DNA from: Lachnospiraceae bacterium UBA7026
GTDB lineage: Bacteria; Bacillota; Clostridia; Lachnospirales; Lachnospiraceae
DNA length: 29,808 bases
Assembly: GCA_002494165.1 (NCBI GenBank)
Contig: DLBH01000084.1
Span: 2,506-32,313 of the forward strand
Direction: 5' to 3'
Shown here: one piece after another, positions 1 to 7,018 of the stretch
Layout: each line of letters opens with the position of its first letter
Numbering within the stretch: the stretch's first letter is position 1
Program-made: the position numbers and the translations under genes
The notes under the pieces: generated by a model
Database searches by the model: none
Told to the model about the DNA's origin: nothing
The model's input: the letters and a program-made list of their open reading frames with translations, nothing else

Positions 1-37
1 GCCGACAGTAGAGTCTGGATGGGAGAAGAACTGATAT
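1..37 (+). promoter_or_regulatory. FMN riboswitch (RFN element), 3' end only
   Basis: The first 32 bases match the 3' side of the RFN consensus: CCGACAGT, then AGTCTGGATGGGAGAAGAA. The 5' two thirds of the aptamer lie outside the window. It precedes the riboflavin genes and is followed at 84-120 by a terminator. FMN binding should therefore favour termination and shut the operon down when flavin is plentiful. The identification is by consensus memory; covariance-model scoring was not possible here. Confidence 0.93.
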
Positions 38-83
38 GTGAATATGTTTTTGCCTGTATTGCAGGTGCTAATATGATATTCTG

Positions 84-120
84 CCCTGAGTTTGCGTCAG
101 ACGCCGGCTCAGGGTTTTTA
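84..120 (+). terminator. Riboswitch-controlled intrinsic terminator
   Basis: Outer arms CCCTGAG (84-90) and CTCAGGG (108-114) enclose a second small stem GCGT/ACGC (94-97 and 101-104) and are followed directly by TTTTTA. It lies between the FMN aptamer and ribD, which is the standard position for the expression platform. A small CCTG/CAGG hairpin around 53-65 lies in the stretch where an anti-terminator would be expected. Confidence 0.85.
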
Positions 121-211
121 CATTTTATGCAGAGTAAAGGCAGGGTAAGGGCAGGATAAGGGCAGGAAACCGGCGGTGGCCGGGCCTGCGGATGTCAGGA
201 AGGGGATTATT

Positions 212-1324
212 ATGGGAAATGCTCCATTGGATGAAAAATATATGCGTCGGGCCATAGAGCTGGCCAAAAAGGGCAGCGGCAGGACCAATCCCAACCCCCT
301 GGTCGGGGCTGTGATCGTCAGGGACGGCCAGGTGCTGGCAGAGGGCTATCACGAGTGCTACGGCCAGTATCATGCCGAGCGTAATGCCATAGCCCATGCC
401 AGAGAAGCTGGGATTGATCTCAGGGGCAGTACCATCTATGTGACCCTGGAACCCTGCTGCCACCACGGCAAGCAGCCGCCCTGTACCGATGCCATTCTGG
501 AAGAGGGAATCTCCAGGGTAGTGGTAGGGTCCGATGACCCCAATCCCCTGGTGTCGGGCAAGGGTTACCAGATACTGAGAGAGAGAGGGGTGGAGGTAAT
601 CACCCATTTTCTCAAGGAAGAATGTGACGCCATCAACGATGTGTTCTTCCACTATATCAGTCAGAAGACTCCCTTTGTGGCTATGAAATATGCCATGACC
701 ATGGACGGGAAGATCGCCTGCCATACCGGGGATTCCAAATGGGTGACCGGGGAGACGGCCCGGGCTCATGTGCAGAAGCTGCGCAACCATTACAAGGGTA
801 TTATGGTGGGGATCGGTACGGTGCTTGCCGACGATCCCAGTCTTAACTGCCGCCTTGAGGGAGGCAGGGATCCCATCCGGATCGTGGTGGACAGCCATCT
901 GAGGATTTCCATGGACTCCAAGTTGGTCAGGACCGCCGGAGACCAGCCTCTGATCGTGGCCTGCCTGGCAGGTCAGGAGGACAAGGCTGCCCTTCTGGAG
1001 AAGGCGGGTGTCAAAGTGGCGGTTATGCCGGACAAGGATGGCCATGTGGACCTGCAGGCCCTCATGGTTTATCTGGGCCGGGAGAAGGTGGACGGCATCC
1101 TGCTGGAGGGGGGTGGAACTCTCAATGAGAGTGCCCTGGAGGCAGGGATTGTGGGTAAGGCTTATTGTTATCTGGCTCCGAAGATGTTTGGCGGGGCCGA
1201 TGCCAGGACTCCGGTGGAGGGCCTGGGTAAAAGTCTGGCTGCGGACGCCTGGAAGTTTGAGAGGACAGGGCTGGAGGTGTTAGGAGAAGACTTGCTGGTC
1301 ACCTACAAATATATAGGGTGCTAG
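212..1324 (+). CDS. ribD: Bifunctional riboflavin biosynthesis protein RibD (deaminase/reductase)
   Basis: RibD deaminates the pyrimidine made by GTP cyclohydrolase II and then reduces its ribose side chain (steps 2 and 3 of riboflavin synthesis). The N-terminal deaminase domain (about residues 5-145) shows PNPLVGAVIV (27-36), the zinc and catalytic motif HAE (54-56), and PCCHHGKQPPC with Cys82 and Cys91 as zinc ligands. The C-terminal reductase domain (about 147-365) has VAMKYAMTMDGKIA and the ILLEGGGTLN loop. An in-frame GTG at 176 would add 12 residues. ATG 212 is preferred because AGGAAGGGG (197-205) sits just upstream and the product (370 aa) then has normal family length. First gene after the FMN riboswitch. 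Confidence 0.96.
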   Translation: MGNAPLDEKYMRRAIELAKKGSGRTNPNPLVGAVIVRDGQVLAEGYHECYGQYHAERNAIAHAREAGIDLRGSTIYVTLEPCCHHGKQPPCTDAILEEGISRVVVGSDDPNPLVSGKGYQILRERGVEVITHFLKEECDAINDVFFHYISQKTPFVAMKYAMTMDGKIACHTGDSKWVTGETARAHVQKLRNHYKGIMVGIGTVLADDPSLNCRLEGGRDPIRIVVDSHLRISMDSKLVRTAGDQPLIVACLAGQEDKAALLEKAGVKVAVMPDKDGHVDLQALMVYLGREKVDGILLEGGGTLNESALEAGIVGKAYCYLAPKMFGGADARTPVEGLGKSLAADAWKFERTGLEVLGEDLLVTYKYIGC

Positions 1325-1446
1325 ACCCTGAAAAACCCTTGGGTACTGTAGTGCCAGGTTTTTCAATATGGTACCTATAGGAAATAAAACAACTATACCT
1401 GCGGATTTTCCGGCGTCGCTTATTGTTCGCGCCTCCTGCAGAACTC

Positions 1447-1461
1447 GCCTGCTTTGCAGGC
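1447..1461 (+). other. Hairpin in the ribD-ribE spacer
   Basis: Perfect GCCTGC-ttt-GCAGGC hairpin in the 244-bp gap between ribD and ribE. No T-run follows, so it is not an intrinsic terminator; a processing or mRNA-stability role is possible. An open frame continues upstream of ribE from 1368, but its translation shows no recognisable protein and the ribE start is fixed by its own ribosome binding site. Confidence 0.4.
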
Positions 1462-1568
1462 TCAGACATGCTCACGGCGGGAAAGCTATGGTCAGAAATT
1501 GGTTGATGTTTAGCCTATGGTTTGTTGGATTGGATTTGTATTGTATTTGTAATAGAAAGGATGCAGTT

Positions 1569-2240
1569 ATGTTTACTGGAATTGTGGAAGAGGTTGGTAT
1601 CGTCCAGTCTGTGAAGAAGGGTGCCAAGTCGGCGATTATTACTGTTAAGGCGGATAAGGTGATGGAGGATATGCATGTCGGTGACAGTATCTGTCTAAAT
1701 GGTGTTTGTCTGACTACGGTGGACCTGGGGAGGGGTTGTTATAGTGCGGATGTGATGCATGAGACTCTGAACCGGACGAATCTGGGCCAGTTGAAGAGTG
1801 GCAGCCGGGTGAATCTGGAGCGGGCCATGGCGGCGGATGGCAGGTTTGGCGGCCATATGGTGGCTGGTCATATAGATGGTACCGGGCGGATCCGGTCCAT
1901 GGAGAGAGATGATAATGCGGTGTGGGTTACGGTAGATACGCCGGCCTCCATTTTAAAATATATTATTGATAAGGGGTCTATTACCATCGATGGTATCAGC
2001 CTGACGGTGGCCCGGGTGGATTCTTCCAGTTTTGCCGTCTCGGTGATTCCCCATACCATGGCCAATACGATTTTGCTGGATAAGAAACCGGGTGATACGG
2101 TTAATCTGGAAAATGACCTGGTTGGGAAATATGTGGAGAAGCTACTGGCTTTTGCCGGTGTTGACCAAGGTAAACAGGAGACGGAAGTCCAGCCCAAATC
2201 CGGGATTACCATGGAGTTCCTGGCTAAGAATGGCTTTTAG
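1569..2240 (+). CDS. ribE: Riboflavin synthase, alpha subunit
   Basis: The enzyme dismutates two molecules of 6,7-dimethyl-8-ribityllumazine into riboflavin plus the pyrimidine that RibH reuses. The protein (223 aa) begins with the family hallmark MFTGIVEEVG and consists of two homologous beta-barrel repeats. The first contains GDSICLNGVCLTTV and FGGHMVAGHIDGTG, the second GSITIDGISLTVA and VNLENDLVGKYVEKLL. Start ATG 1569 is chosen because it gives the canonical N-terminus and follows GAAAGGA (1555-1561). The frame is open further upstream to 1368 but that part looks non-coding. Confidence 0.97.
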   Translation: MFTGIVEEVGIVQSVKKGAKSAIITVKADKVMEDMHVGDSICLNGVCLTTVDLGRGCYSADVMHETLNRTNLGQLKSGSRVNLERAMAADGRFGGHMVAGHIDGTGRIRSMERDDNAVWVTVDTPASILKYIIDKGSITIDGISLTVARVDSSSFAVSVIPHTMANTILLDKKPGDTVNLENDLVGKYVEKLLAFAGVDQGKQETEVQPKSGITMEFLAKNGF

Positions 2241-2421
2241 AAGCATGGAAAAGACTGTTTTACAGGGCTGATTAAAGGCCGGGAATGGCTTTCATAAGTC
2301 GTGGAAAGTCTGATATACAAAGATAAATTATAGAAGAATGGATTTATAAAGAAGATTACATCGCTCATCGTTGCAGCAGCACTAGTGTCTGAGGCATAAA
2401 TAAGCAGAGAGGAGCTGACAG

Positions 2422-3474
2422 ATGAAAGACTATGTATTTGCCACCATTGATGAGGCCGTTGAGGACCTGAAGCAGGGGAAAATGGTTGTTTTGGTGGAGG
2501 ATAATGATGAGAATTCCGACGGAGTTGTCCTTGTGGCGGGCCAGTGGGCTACGCCGGAGGCGATCGGTTGGATGAAGGACCATGCGGGGGGAAAGGTGGC
2601 CCTGAGGGTATCGGATGAGATCGCCCAGCACCTGGCCCAGCAGGAGGTCCTCTGGAAGGATAATATGAAAGTCGCCATGCAGGGTGGTGTTTTAAAGCGC
2701 AGCGGCTACACGGAAGGTATCGTGGACCTGGCGGTGATCGCCGGTTTCCGGGCTTCGGGAATCAGCTGTGGTATCGTGGATGGTGACGGCGAGCCCAAGA
2801 AGCTGGATGAGGTCATGACATTTGCCAGTGACCATGGTCTTAAGGTGGTTACCATCGCGGAGATCACCCAGTACCGCCGGGGTTCGGAGTCTTATGTCAG
2901 CCGGGAGGCAGAGGCGGATTTCCCGACCCATTATGGACATTTCCGCATTCTGGGCTACGTGAACACTTTAAATGGAGAGCACCACGTGGCTATCGTGAAG
3001 GGTGATATCTCTGACGGTCAGCCGGTTCTTTGCCGGGTTCATTCTGAGTGTCTGACGGGTGACGCCCTGGGTTCAAGGCGCTGTGACTGTGGACAGCAGT
3101 ACCAGGCAGCTATACGCATGATTGAGAAGGAAGGCCGGGGAGTGCTGGTTTACATGAGACAGGAAGGCCGTGGCATCGGCCTGATTAACAAGCTTAAGGC
3201 CTATCAGCTGCAGGATACGGGTCTGGATACGGTGGAGGCCAATCTGGCCCTGGGTTTCCCGGAAGATTTGCGGGATTATGGTATCGGTGCTCAGATTCTG
3301 GCTGACCTGGGCGTGAAGAAGCTCCGTCTGATGACCAACAATCCTACCAAGGTAGTGGGTTTGTCCGGCTATGGTATTGAGATCGTGGAGAGGGTGCCCA
3401 TCGTCATTGAGGCCAATGACGACGACCGCTTCTATCTGAAGACCAAGAAGATTAAGATGGGTCACCTTTATTAA
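2422..3474 (+). CDS. ribBA: RibBA-type protein: intact GTP cyclohydrolase II, degenerate DHBP synthase domain
   Basis: The C-terminal half (about residues 165-350) is a complete GTP cyclohydrolase II, the first step of riboflavin synthesis from GTP. It has the zinc motif [15 protein letters not shown] with Cys210, Cys221 and Cys223, then RQEGRGIGL (246-254), ANLALGF and LMTNNPTK. The N-terminal half aligns with DHBP synthase but is unusual. The acidic active-site loop normally written DDEDRENEGD reads EDNDENSDG here (26-34), the RPGHTE-type motif reads RSGYTE (93-98), and the CEI motif reads CGI (116-118). Roughly 50-65 residues that normally carry TTGIS and PGHIFPL are missing. Total length is 350 aa against about 400 for RibBA. 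I infer the RibB half is catalytically dead or altered. Ribosome binding site GAGAGGAG precedes ATG 2422. Confidence 0.93.
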   Translation: MKDYVFATIDEAVEDLKQGKMVVLVEDNDENSDGVVLVAGQWATPEAIGWMKDHAGGKVALRVSDEIAQHLAQQEVLWKDNMKVAMQGGVLKRSGYTEGIVDLAVIAGFRASGISCGIVDGDGEPKKLDEVMTFASDHGLKVVTIAEITQYRRGSESYVSREAEADFPTHYGHFRILGYVNTLNGEHHVAIVKGDISDGQPVLCRVHSECLTGDALGSRRCDCGQQYQAAIRMIEKEGRGVLVYMRQEGRGIGLINKLKAYQLQDTGLDTVEANLALGFPEDLRDYGIGAQILADLGVKKLRLMTNNPTKVVGLSGYGIEIVERVPIVIEANDDDRFYLKTKKIKMGHLY

Positions 3475-3730
3475 AAGGGGGCTGGCCGGACCAGGAAAAG
3501 CCAGCGGCATATTCAGGACCTCAGGGGCATATGTCAAAAGGTCGGACCGGTCAGGAAAAACAAGAAGAAGATAAACATTTTCTCGTGAAAATAGTCCAGG
3601 AAAAACATTTTATAATAAATATAATGATAAAATATGGTATCATATATTATGAGGCTTAAAGGATCCGGATGTCCGGCTTCAAGGAGTCGGGAGGCCGGGG
3701 CCGGGCCCACCAAAACAGGAGGTTTATATC

Positions 3731-4204
3731 ATGGCATACAATGTATTTGAAGGAAAAGTAGTAGGCGGCGAGGAGAAGATCGGTATCGTATGTGCCCGAT
3801 TCAATGAGTTTATCGTAAGCAAGCTTTTAGGCGGCGCGGTGGATGGACTGGTTCGTCATGGTGTAGTGGAAGAGAATATCGATGTGGCCTGGGTTCCCGG
3901 TGCTTTTGAGATTCCCCTGATCTGCCAGAAGATGGTTGATTCTGGAAAATATGATGCGGTTATCGCTCTGGGTACTGTGATCCGTGGATCAACATCCCAC
4001 TATGATTATGTCTGCAATGAGGTTTCCAAGGGTGTGGCCCAGGTGAGCCTGAAGTCCAATATTCCGGTTATGTTCGGTATCGTTACTACAGAAAATATCG
4101 AGCAGGCTATTGAGAGAGCAGGAACCAAGGCAGGCAACAAGGGCTATGACTGTGCTCTTGGCGCCATCGAGATGATCAACCTGATCAAGGCTCTGGAGAA
4201 ATAA
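3731..4204 (+). CDS. ribH: 6,7-dimethyl-8-ribityllumazine synthase (RibH, beta subunit)
   Basis: Condenses the ribitylamino-pyrimidine with DHBP to give the lumazine substrate of RibE, and normally assembles into icosahedral or pentameric particles. At 157 aa it has standard length and shows all main motifs: ARFNEFI near the start, [25 protein letters not shown], and [27 protein letters not shown] C-terminal helix with the catalytic His in SHYDYV. A perfect AGGAGG (3717-3722) precedes ATG 3731. The 256-bp gap after ribBA contains an AT-rich stretch (3600-3655) that could carry an internal promoter, but no convincing -35/-10 pair was found. Confidence 0.97.
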   Translation: MAYNVFEGKVVGGEEKIGIVCARFNEFIVSKLLGGAVDGLVRHGVVEENIDVAWVPGAFEIPLICQKMVDSGKYDAVIALGTVIRGSTSHYDYVCNEVSKGVAQVSLKSNIPVMFGIVTTENIEQAIERAGTKAGNKGYDCALGAIEMINLIKALEK

Positions 4205-4218
4205 GAAAGAGGAGTTTA

Positions 4219-4235
4219 CATACCTTGCGGGTATG
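4219..4235 (+). promoter_or_regulatory. Palindrome CATACC-n5-GGTATG after ribH
   Basis: Arms CATACC (4219-4224) and GGTATG (4230-4235) lie 15 bases after the ribH stop, without a T-run. The ATACC/GGTAT core resembles the better palindrome at 4310-4326, so it may be a second binding site for the same regulator. It could equally be a simple mRNA hairpin. Confidence 0.35.
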
Positions 4236-4266
4236 GTAAGCAGAGAAGAACAGACCTTAAGTAAGC

Positions 4267-4295
4267 TTGCTTTTTTTCCGGGTTTGTTATATACT
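4267..4295 (+). promoter_or_regulatory. Sigma-A-type promoter for the DUF1858 gene
   Basis: TTGCTT (4267-4272), a 17-base spacer and TATACT (4290-4295), with a TG upstream of the -10. The predicted start is near 4302, directly in front of the palindrome at 4310-4326. Confidence 0.55.
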
Positions 4296-4309
4296 AGGTG
4301 ACAATACAT

Positions 4310-4326
4310 ATACCCCCCGTGGGTAT
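4310..4326 (+). promoter_or_regulatory. Putative CsoR/CstR-family (DUF156) operator
   Basis: Perfect dyad ATACCC-CCCGT-GGGTAT with 6-base arms and a 5-base centre, placed at about +8 to +24 of the predicted transcript. From memory this is the arm sequence and spacing of operators bound by the CsoR/CstR/FrmR family of metal, persulfide or aldehyde sensors. The regulator gene itself is not in the window. Confidence 0.5.
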
Positions 4327-4389
4327 GAGGTAAAAGTAATTAATCTGCAGACGGAGAGTCTGCCCATAGAATAAGTGGAGGTAACTATT

Positions 4390-4602
4390 ATGGCATTTCA
4401 GGTTACAAAACAGACACAGATTGGCGAGATGCTTCAGAAGGATATTGGAATTGCAGCAATCCTGATGGCAGCAGGTATGCATTGCGTAGGATGCCCGGCT
4501 TCTCAGATGGAGAGCCTGGAGGAGGCATGTATGGTGCATGGCATGGACGCTGATATGCTGACAAAGAGAATCAATGACTATCTTGCCAACGAGGCAAAAT
4601 AA
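4390..4602 (+). CDS. DUF1858 redox-disulfide domain protein (hybrid-cluster-protein-associated type)
   Basis: A 70-residue protein consisting only of the DUF1858 domain: an N-terminal helix (QIGEMLQKD), the redox motif GMHCVGCPAS with a CxxC pair in the middle, and a C-terminal helical half ending NDYLANEAK. Such proteins are often found near hybrid cluster protein or sulfur-related enzymes and are thought to handle thiol/disulfide or persulfide chemistry; the reaction is not established. Start ATG 4390 is preferred over GTG 4375 because GTGGAGG (4375-4381) is the ribosome binding site. It is monocistronic: own promoter at 4267, palindromic operator at 4310 and a strong terminator at 4615. 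Confidence 0.88.
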   Translation: MAFQVTKQTQIGEMLQKDIGIAAILMAAGMHCVGCPASQMESLEEACMVHGMDADMLTKRINDYLANEAK

Positions 4603-4614
4603 TAAGAGTATTTT

Positions 4615-4709
4615 AAAAGAGCCGGGTATCTGCAGGCCGGTCCCGGGCAGCTGATGGAGTCTTCCAGGAGCTGTCTGGGAAAGGAGGCCGCAGAGACCCG
4701 GCTCTTTTT
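4615..4709 (+). terminator. Very long nested hairpin terminator
   Basis: The outer arms of 13 bp (4615-4627 with 4696-4708) are perfect and end in a T-run, giving a textbook terminator for the DUF1858 gene. Inside are further paired blocks: TCTGC/GCAGA, GGCC/GGCC, TCCCGGGCAGCT against AGCTGTCTGGGA (with two G-U pairs), and TGGA/TCCA around a GTCT loop. Almost the whole 95 nt can thus fold as one rod. The A-run on the left side allows termination of the convergent minus-strand gene too. Confidence 0.85.
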
Positions 4710-4766
4710 ATATTTGAAGATTTTTTTCAGTATAAGGGCCTGTTTAAATCATTTGTGCCGGGGTTC

Positions 4767-4926
4767 CAGCTGATATACAGGAGACTGGAAGTCGGCTAGG
4801 TTGGCTGAATTACAGGATGCAATTCTTATCAGCTGGCATACAGGAGGCTGGTAGTCGGCTGTGTTGCTGAATTACAGCATGTATTTTTTATCAGTTGGCT
4901 TACAGCAGGCTGGCTGTCTGGGCCAC
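4767..4926 (+). repeat. About 2.5 tandem copies of a 62-63-bp repeat, overlapping the mecA 3' end
   Basis: Copies start at 4767 (CAGCTGATATACAGGAG...), 4830 (CAGCTGGCATACAGGAG...) and 4892 (CAGTTGGCTTACAGCAG...). The first two are alike over their full length, including GTCGGCT and TGAATTACAG. The third copy contains the stop codon and last codons of the minus-strand mecA-like gene, so the array appears to have grown outward from the gene end. Confidence 0.85.
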
Positions 4927-6105
4927 GGCATCCTCGGCCAGGATTATGCGGAAATGTTCTCTGAAGTAGAAGTCAGTGCCGTAGCTTAAGTCCAGGCTCT
5001 TACCGAAATCGGCAGCCAGGGTGCAGGCCCGTTTAAAATGGTTTTTGTCACTGTCTCCCCTGCGCAGAAGCAGGTAGTAGCTGCCTTCAGAAGGATCCCG
5101 GTAGAGGGAGCTCATCCCTTTATAGAAGGGGTAAAGAACAGCACAGAGGCGGCTGATGTCAGAAAAACTGCTGAAATAATAGCAGCGGAAGTCTTTCTGG
5201 GAGGCAGCGGCTCCAGACCTGTTTCCTTTGCCGGCTTTGCCGGTCCTGCCGCCGGGATGAATGCCGGGAGCGGTGACTGGCTTGTCAGCTTCATCCAGGC
5301 CGGAGTCTTTGCCGGTCTCATCATTTTGACCAAAGTTATTACTGGCCCCGTCTTTCTGATCAGATTCCGGTCGGGGGTTGTTGTCCGGATTATATTCCAG
5401 GGCAGGAAGATCCTGCCGGCTGGAGGCGGGGTCAGTCTTTCCGGTCTTATTTTGACCCTGGCCCAAATCCTCTCTGATCTCTCTGGCTCTTTTCGCCAGA
5501 TAGGTCAGCATTTCCTCGGCGGACATATTAAATAGATCTACAGGAACACTTTCCTCCCCGTCCTGCCCATCCTTTTCAATGGAAATCTCCAGGGTGGTCT
5601 CAAAGTCGCCATCCTTGCGGGTGGAGGAGAAATGGCATCCATCGGAATCGTCGGAGACAGAAAGCTGGTCATGGCTGCCTGCAGCCTCCGGGTCCTCCTC
5701 ATAGTGGAGAGCTTCCGGGTCCTCTTCTAAAAGGTTGGAGAAGCCTGGGGAACTGTAGGTGGTGTCCGGAAGTTCCGCCCCATGAGCCAGCCCGGGGTCT
5801 TCCTCTCCGTGATTGCCATTCCGGGAGAAACGGGAGAAGCGGGTGTCAAATTCCTCCGGGTCTTCCACCTTGGTTATGATCAGGACCAGACAGTCCGAAG
5901 AGACTGGTATGGCCTCGATCATCAGGGGAATATTACTGCTTTCAAAACCCAGCTCCTCGTAGGCCTGGGTCATCATATCCTTGAAGAGCTCCCGTGCCTT
6001 GGCGGAACCGTAGGTGAGCTCATTAAGCTTGAGCTGCCGCTGGGCCAGGTCTTCTTTGGTGAGAGTGCAGCGGATCTGGTTTTCGTTAATCTTTTCTATA
6101 TGCAT
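4900..6105 (-). CDS. mecA: MecA-family adaptor protein with long acidic linker
   Basis: MecA adaptors deliver substrates to the ClpC unfoldase in Gram-positive bacteria. The N-terminal domain (residues 1-85) matches the family: MHIEKINENQIRCTLTKEDL, then KLNELTYG and ELFKDMMTQAYEELGF. The C-terminal domain (about 305-401) has FRCYYFSSFSDISRL, GMSSLYRD, YYLLLRR and FREHFRIILAEDAV, corresponding to the REHGKVI..ENA end of MecA. The two are separated by about 200 residues rich in D, E, S, G, P and Q, giving 401 aa instead of the usual 220-250. Start ATG 6105 is chosen because it gives the canonical N-terminus with AAAGGA nine bases upstream; ATG 6111 is possible but too close to that site. Convergent with the DUF1858 gene; no clear promoter seen. 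Confidence 0.82.
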   Translation of the reverse strand: MHIEKINENQIRCTLTKEDLAQRQLKLNELTYGSAKARELFKDMMTQAYEELGFESSNIPLMIEAIPVSSDCLVLIITKVEDPEEFDTRFSRFSRNGNHGEEDPGLAHGAELPDTTYSSPGFSNLLEEDPEALHYEEDPEAAGSHDQLSVSDDSDGCHFSSTRKDGDFETTLEISIEKDGQDGEESVPVDLFNMSAEEMLTYLAKRAREIREDLGQGQNKTGKTDPASSRQDLPALEYNPDNNPRPESDQKDGASNNFGQNDETGKDSGLDEADKPVTAPGIHPGGRTGKAGKGNRSGAAASQKDFRCYYFSSFSDISRLCAVLYPFYKGMSSLYRDPSEGSYYLLLRRGDSDKNHFKRACTLAADFGKSLDLSYGTDFYFREHFRIILAEDAVAQTASLL

Positions 6106-6841
6106 GAGCATCCGTCCTTTACATGCCTGGCACATGGAATGTGTGTCAGCATTTTTTATAAATGGTAGTGTGAAAAAGACTCTGAATCCCTCTGGCCCTG
6201 CAGGCGGCCTGGGTATCAACCCTGCCGGGGTCCTGGTCCTGCCGGAATAAAAGAACTGCCGGTCCTGCTGGAAACAAGGGTATCGAGCCCAGCCGGTCCA
6301 TGGGCCTGTGAAGACAAGAGGATTAGTCCTGCCGGTTTCTGGTCCCGCCGGAATTCTAAAGCCTGAAAAATAATTAGCAATAATACCTTGATCTTTATAA
6401 AACTTCCTGTCTTACCAGCATGCTGAATTCTATCAAAAATACCTTGTGTGGAGGAACTGTTTAATAAAGATACCAATAACATAGTATAATCAGAACTTGC
6501 TCTTCTGTAAAGTAAATATTATGTCTAAAGGCTGGGAAAGGCTTTCCCCTGAGGGAATATCCCTGTATGGCAGGCACTTCCTTGAAAATATTTTTCAGGA
6601 AAGGGCTTGCATTCGAATTGGAAATAGTTTACAATAACCAAACAGAAATGTCAATATTAAACATTTCAAGCAAAATATAGGAATATAATTGGCCTTGTAA
6701 ATATGGTTTAAGAAGACATTTCGGGACGGGAGGGATAAGGCAGCAAATAGACTGGTCAGAATTGTTTTAGGGAATGGCAAACAGCTTCCGGAGAGTCCAT
6801 AATGTTGCTTCTCTGAGTCCATAGTTTTCCCTCCCGCCATT
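6106..6841. other. 736-bp stretch without a convincing gene
   Basis: Between the divergently placed mecA-like gene and the promoter at 6842. 6211-6352 is full of GTCCTGCCGG-like repeats, and the block starting GGGTATC at 6211 recurs in degenerate form at 6278. From 6534 to 6604 three hairpins follow one another: GGGAAA/TTTCCC, GGGA/TCCC, and TTCC(t)TGAAAA/TTTTCAGGAA. 6605-6840 is AT-rich and shows nothing I can name. Small open frames here have no family features. Confidence 0.6.
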
Positions 6842-6870
6842 TTGACTTTGCCCTGTAATCATGATATAGT
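6842..6870 (+). promoter_or_regulatory. Sigma-A-type promoter for the tsaC-atp unit
   Basis: TTGACT (6842-6847), 17-base spacer, TATAGT (6865-6870). Predicted start near 6877, leaving about 140 nt of leader before the GTG start at 7019. It is the only good promoter found upstream of the ATP synthase genes, which follow with tight or overlapping spacing through atpB. Confidence 0.7.
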
Positions 6871-7018
6871 ATTGAGGACTGTGAGTAGCTTTCGGAAAGG
6901 GAGTCAATCAGGGAAAGCGGACCGGAGTTCAATCCAGAGATTAGACAAAAGTCTGGGCCGGAGTCTTTTCCAGGAATAGCCGGAAGTTCCTTAAGTATAA
7001 TAACGAAGAGGTGATTCT

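Noticed and set aside
125..1045. Long open frame antisense to ribD
   Set aside because: Mirror of the GC-rich ribD codons; its translation has no family features and ribD is certain.
1368..1568. N-terminal extension of riboflavin synthase
   Set aside because: The frame is open, but the canonical MFTGIVEEVG start and its ribosome binding site lie at 1569.
3600..3655. Internal promoter before ribH
   Set aside because: Several TATAAT-like hexamers exist, but none has an acceptable -35 at 16-18 bases.
4258..4280. Intrinsic terminator after ribH at AAGTAAGCTTGCTTTTTTT
   Set aside because: The self-complementary part leaves only a 2-nt loop, and the TTGCTT there fits better as the -35 of the next promoter.
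5038..5535. Plus-strand frame opposite the mecA-like gene
   Set aside because: It runs against the linker of mecA, whose two terminal domains are well supported; the antisense product is only low-complexity hydrophobic sequence.
6216..6482. Small minus-strand frame in the mecA-tsaC gap
   Set aside because: No ribosome binding site, and the translation reflects the CCTGCCGG-type repeats.
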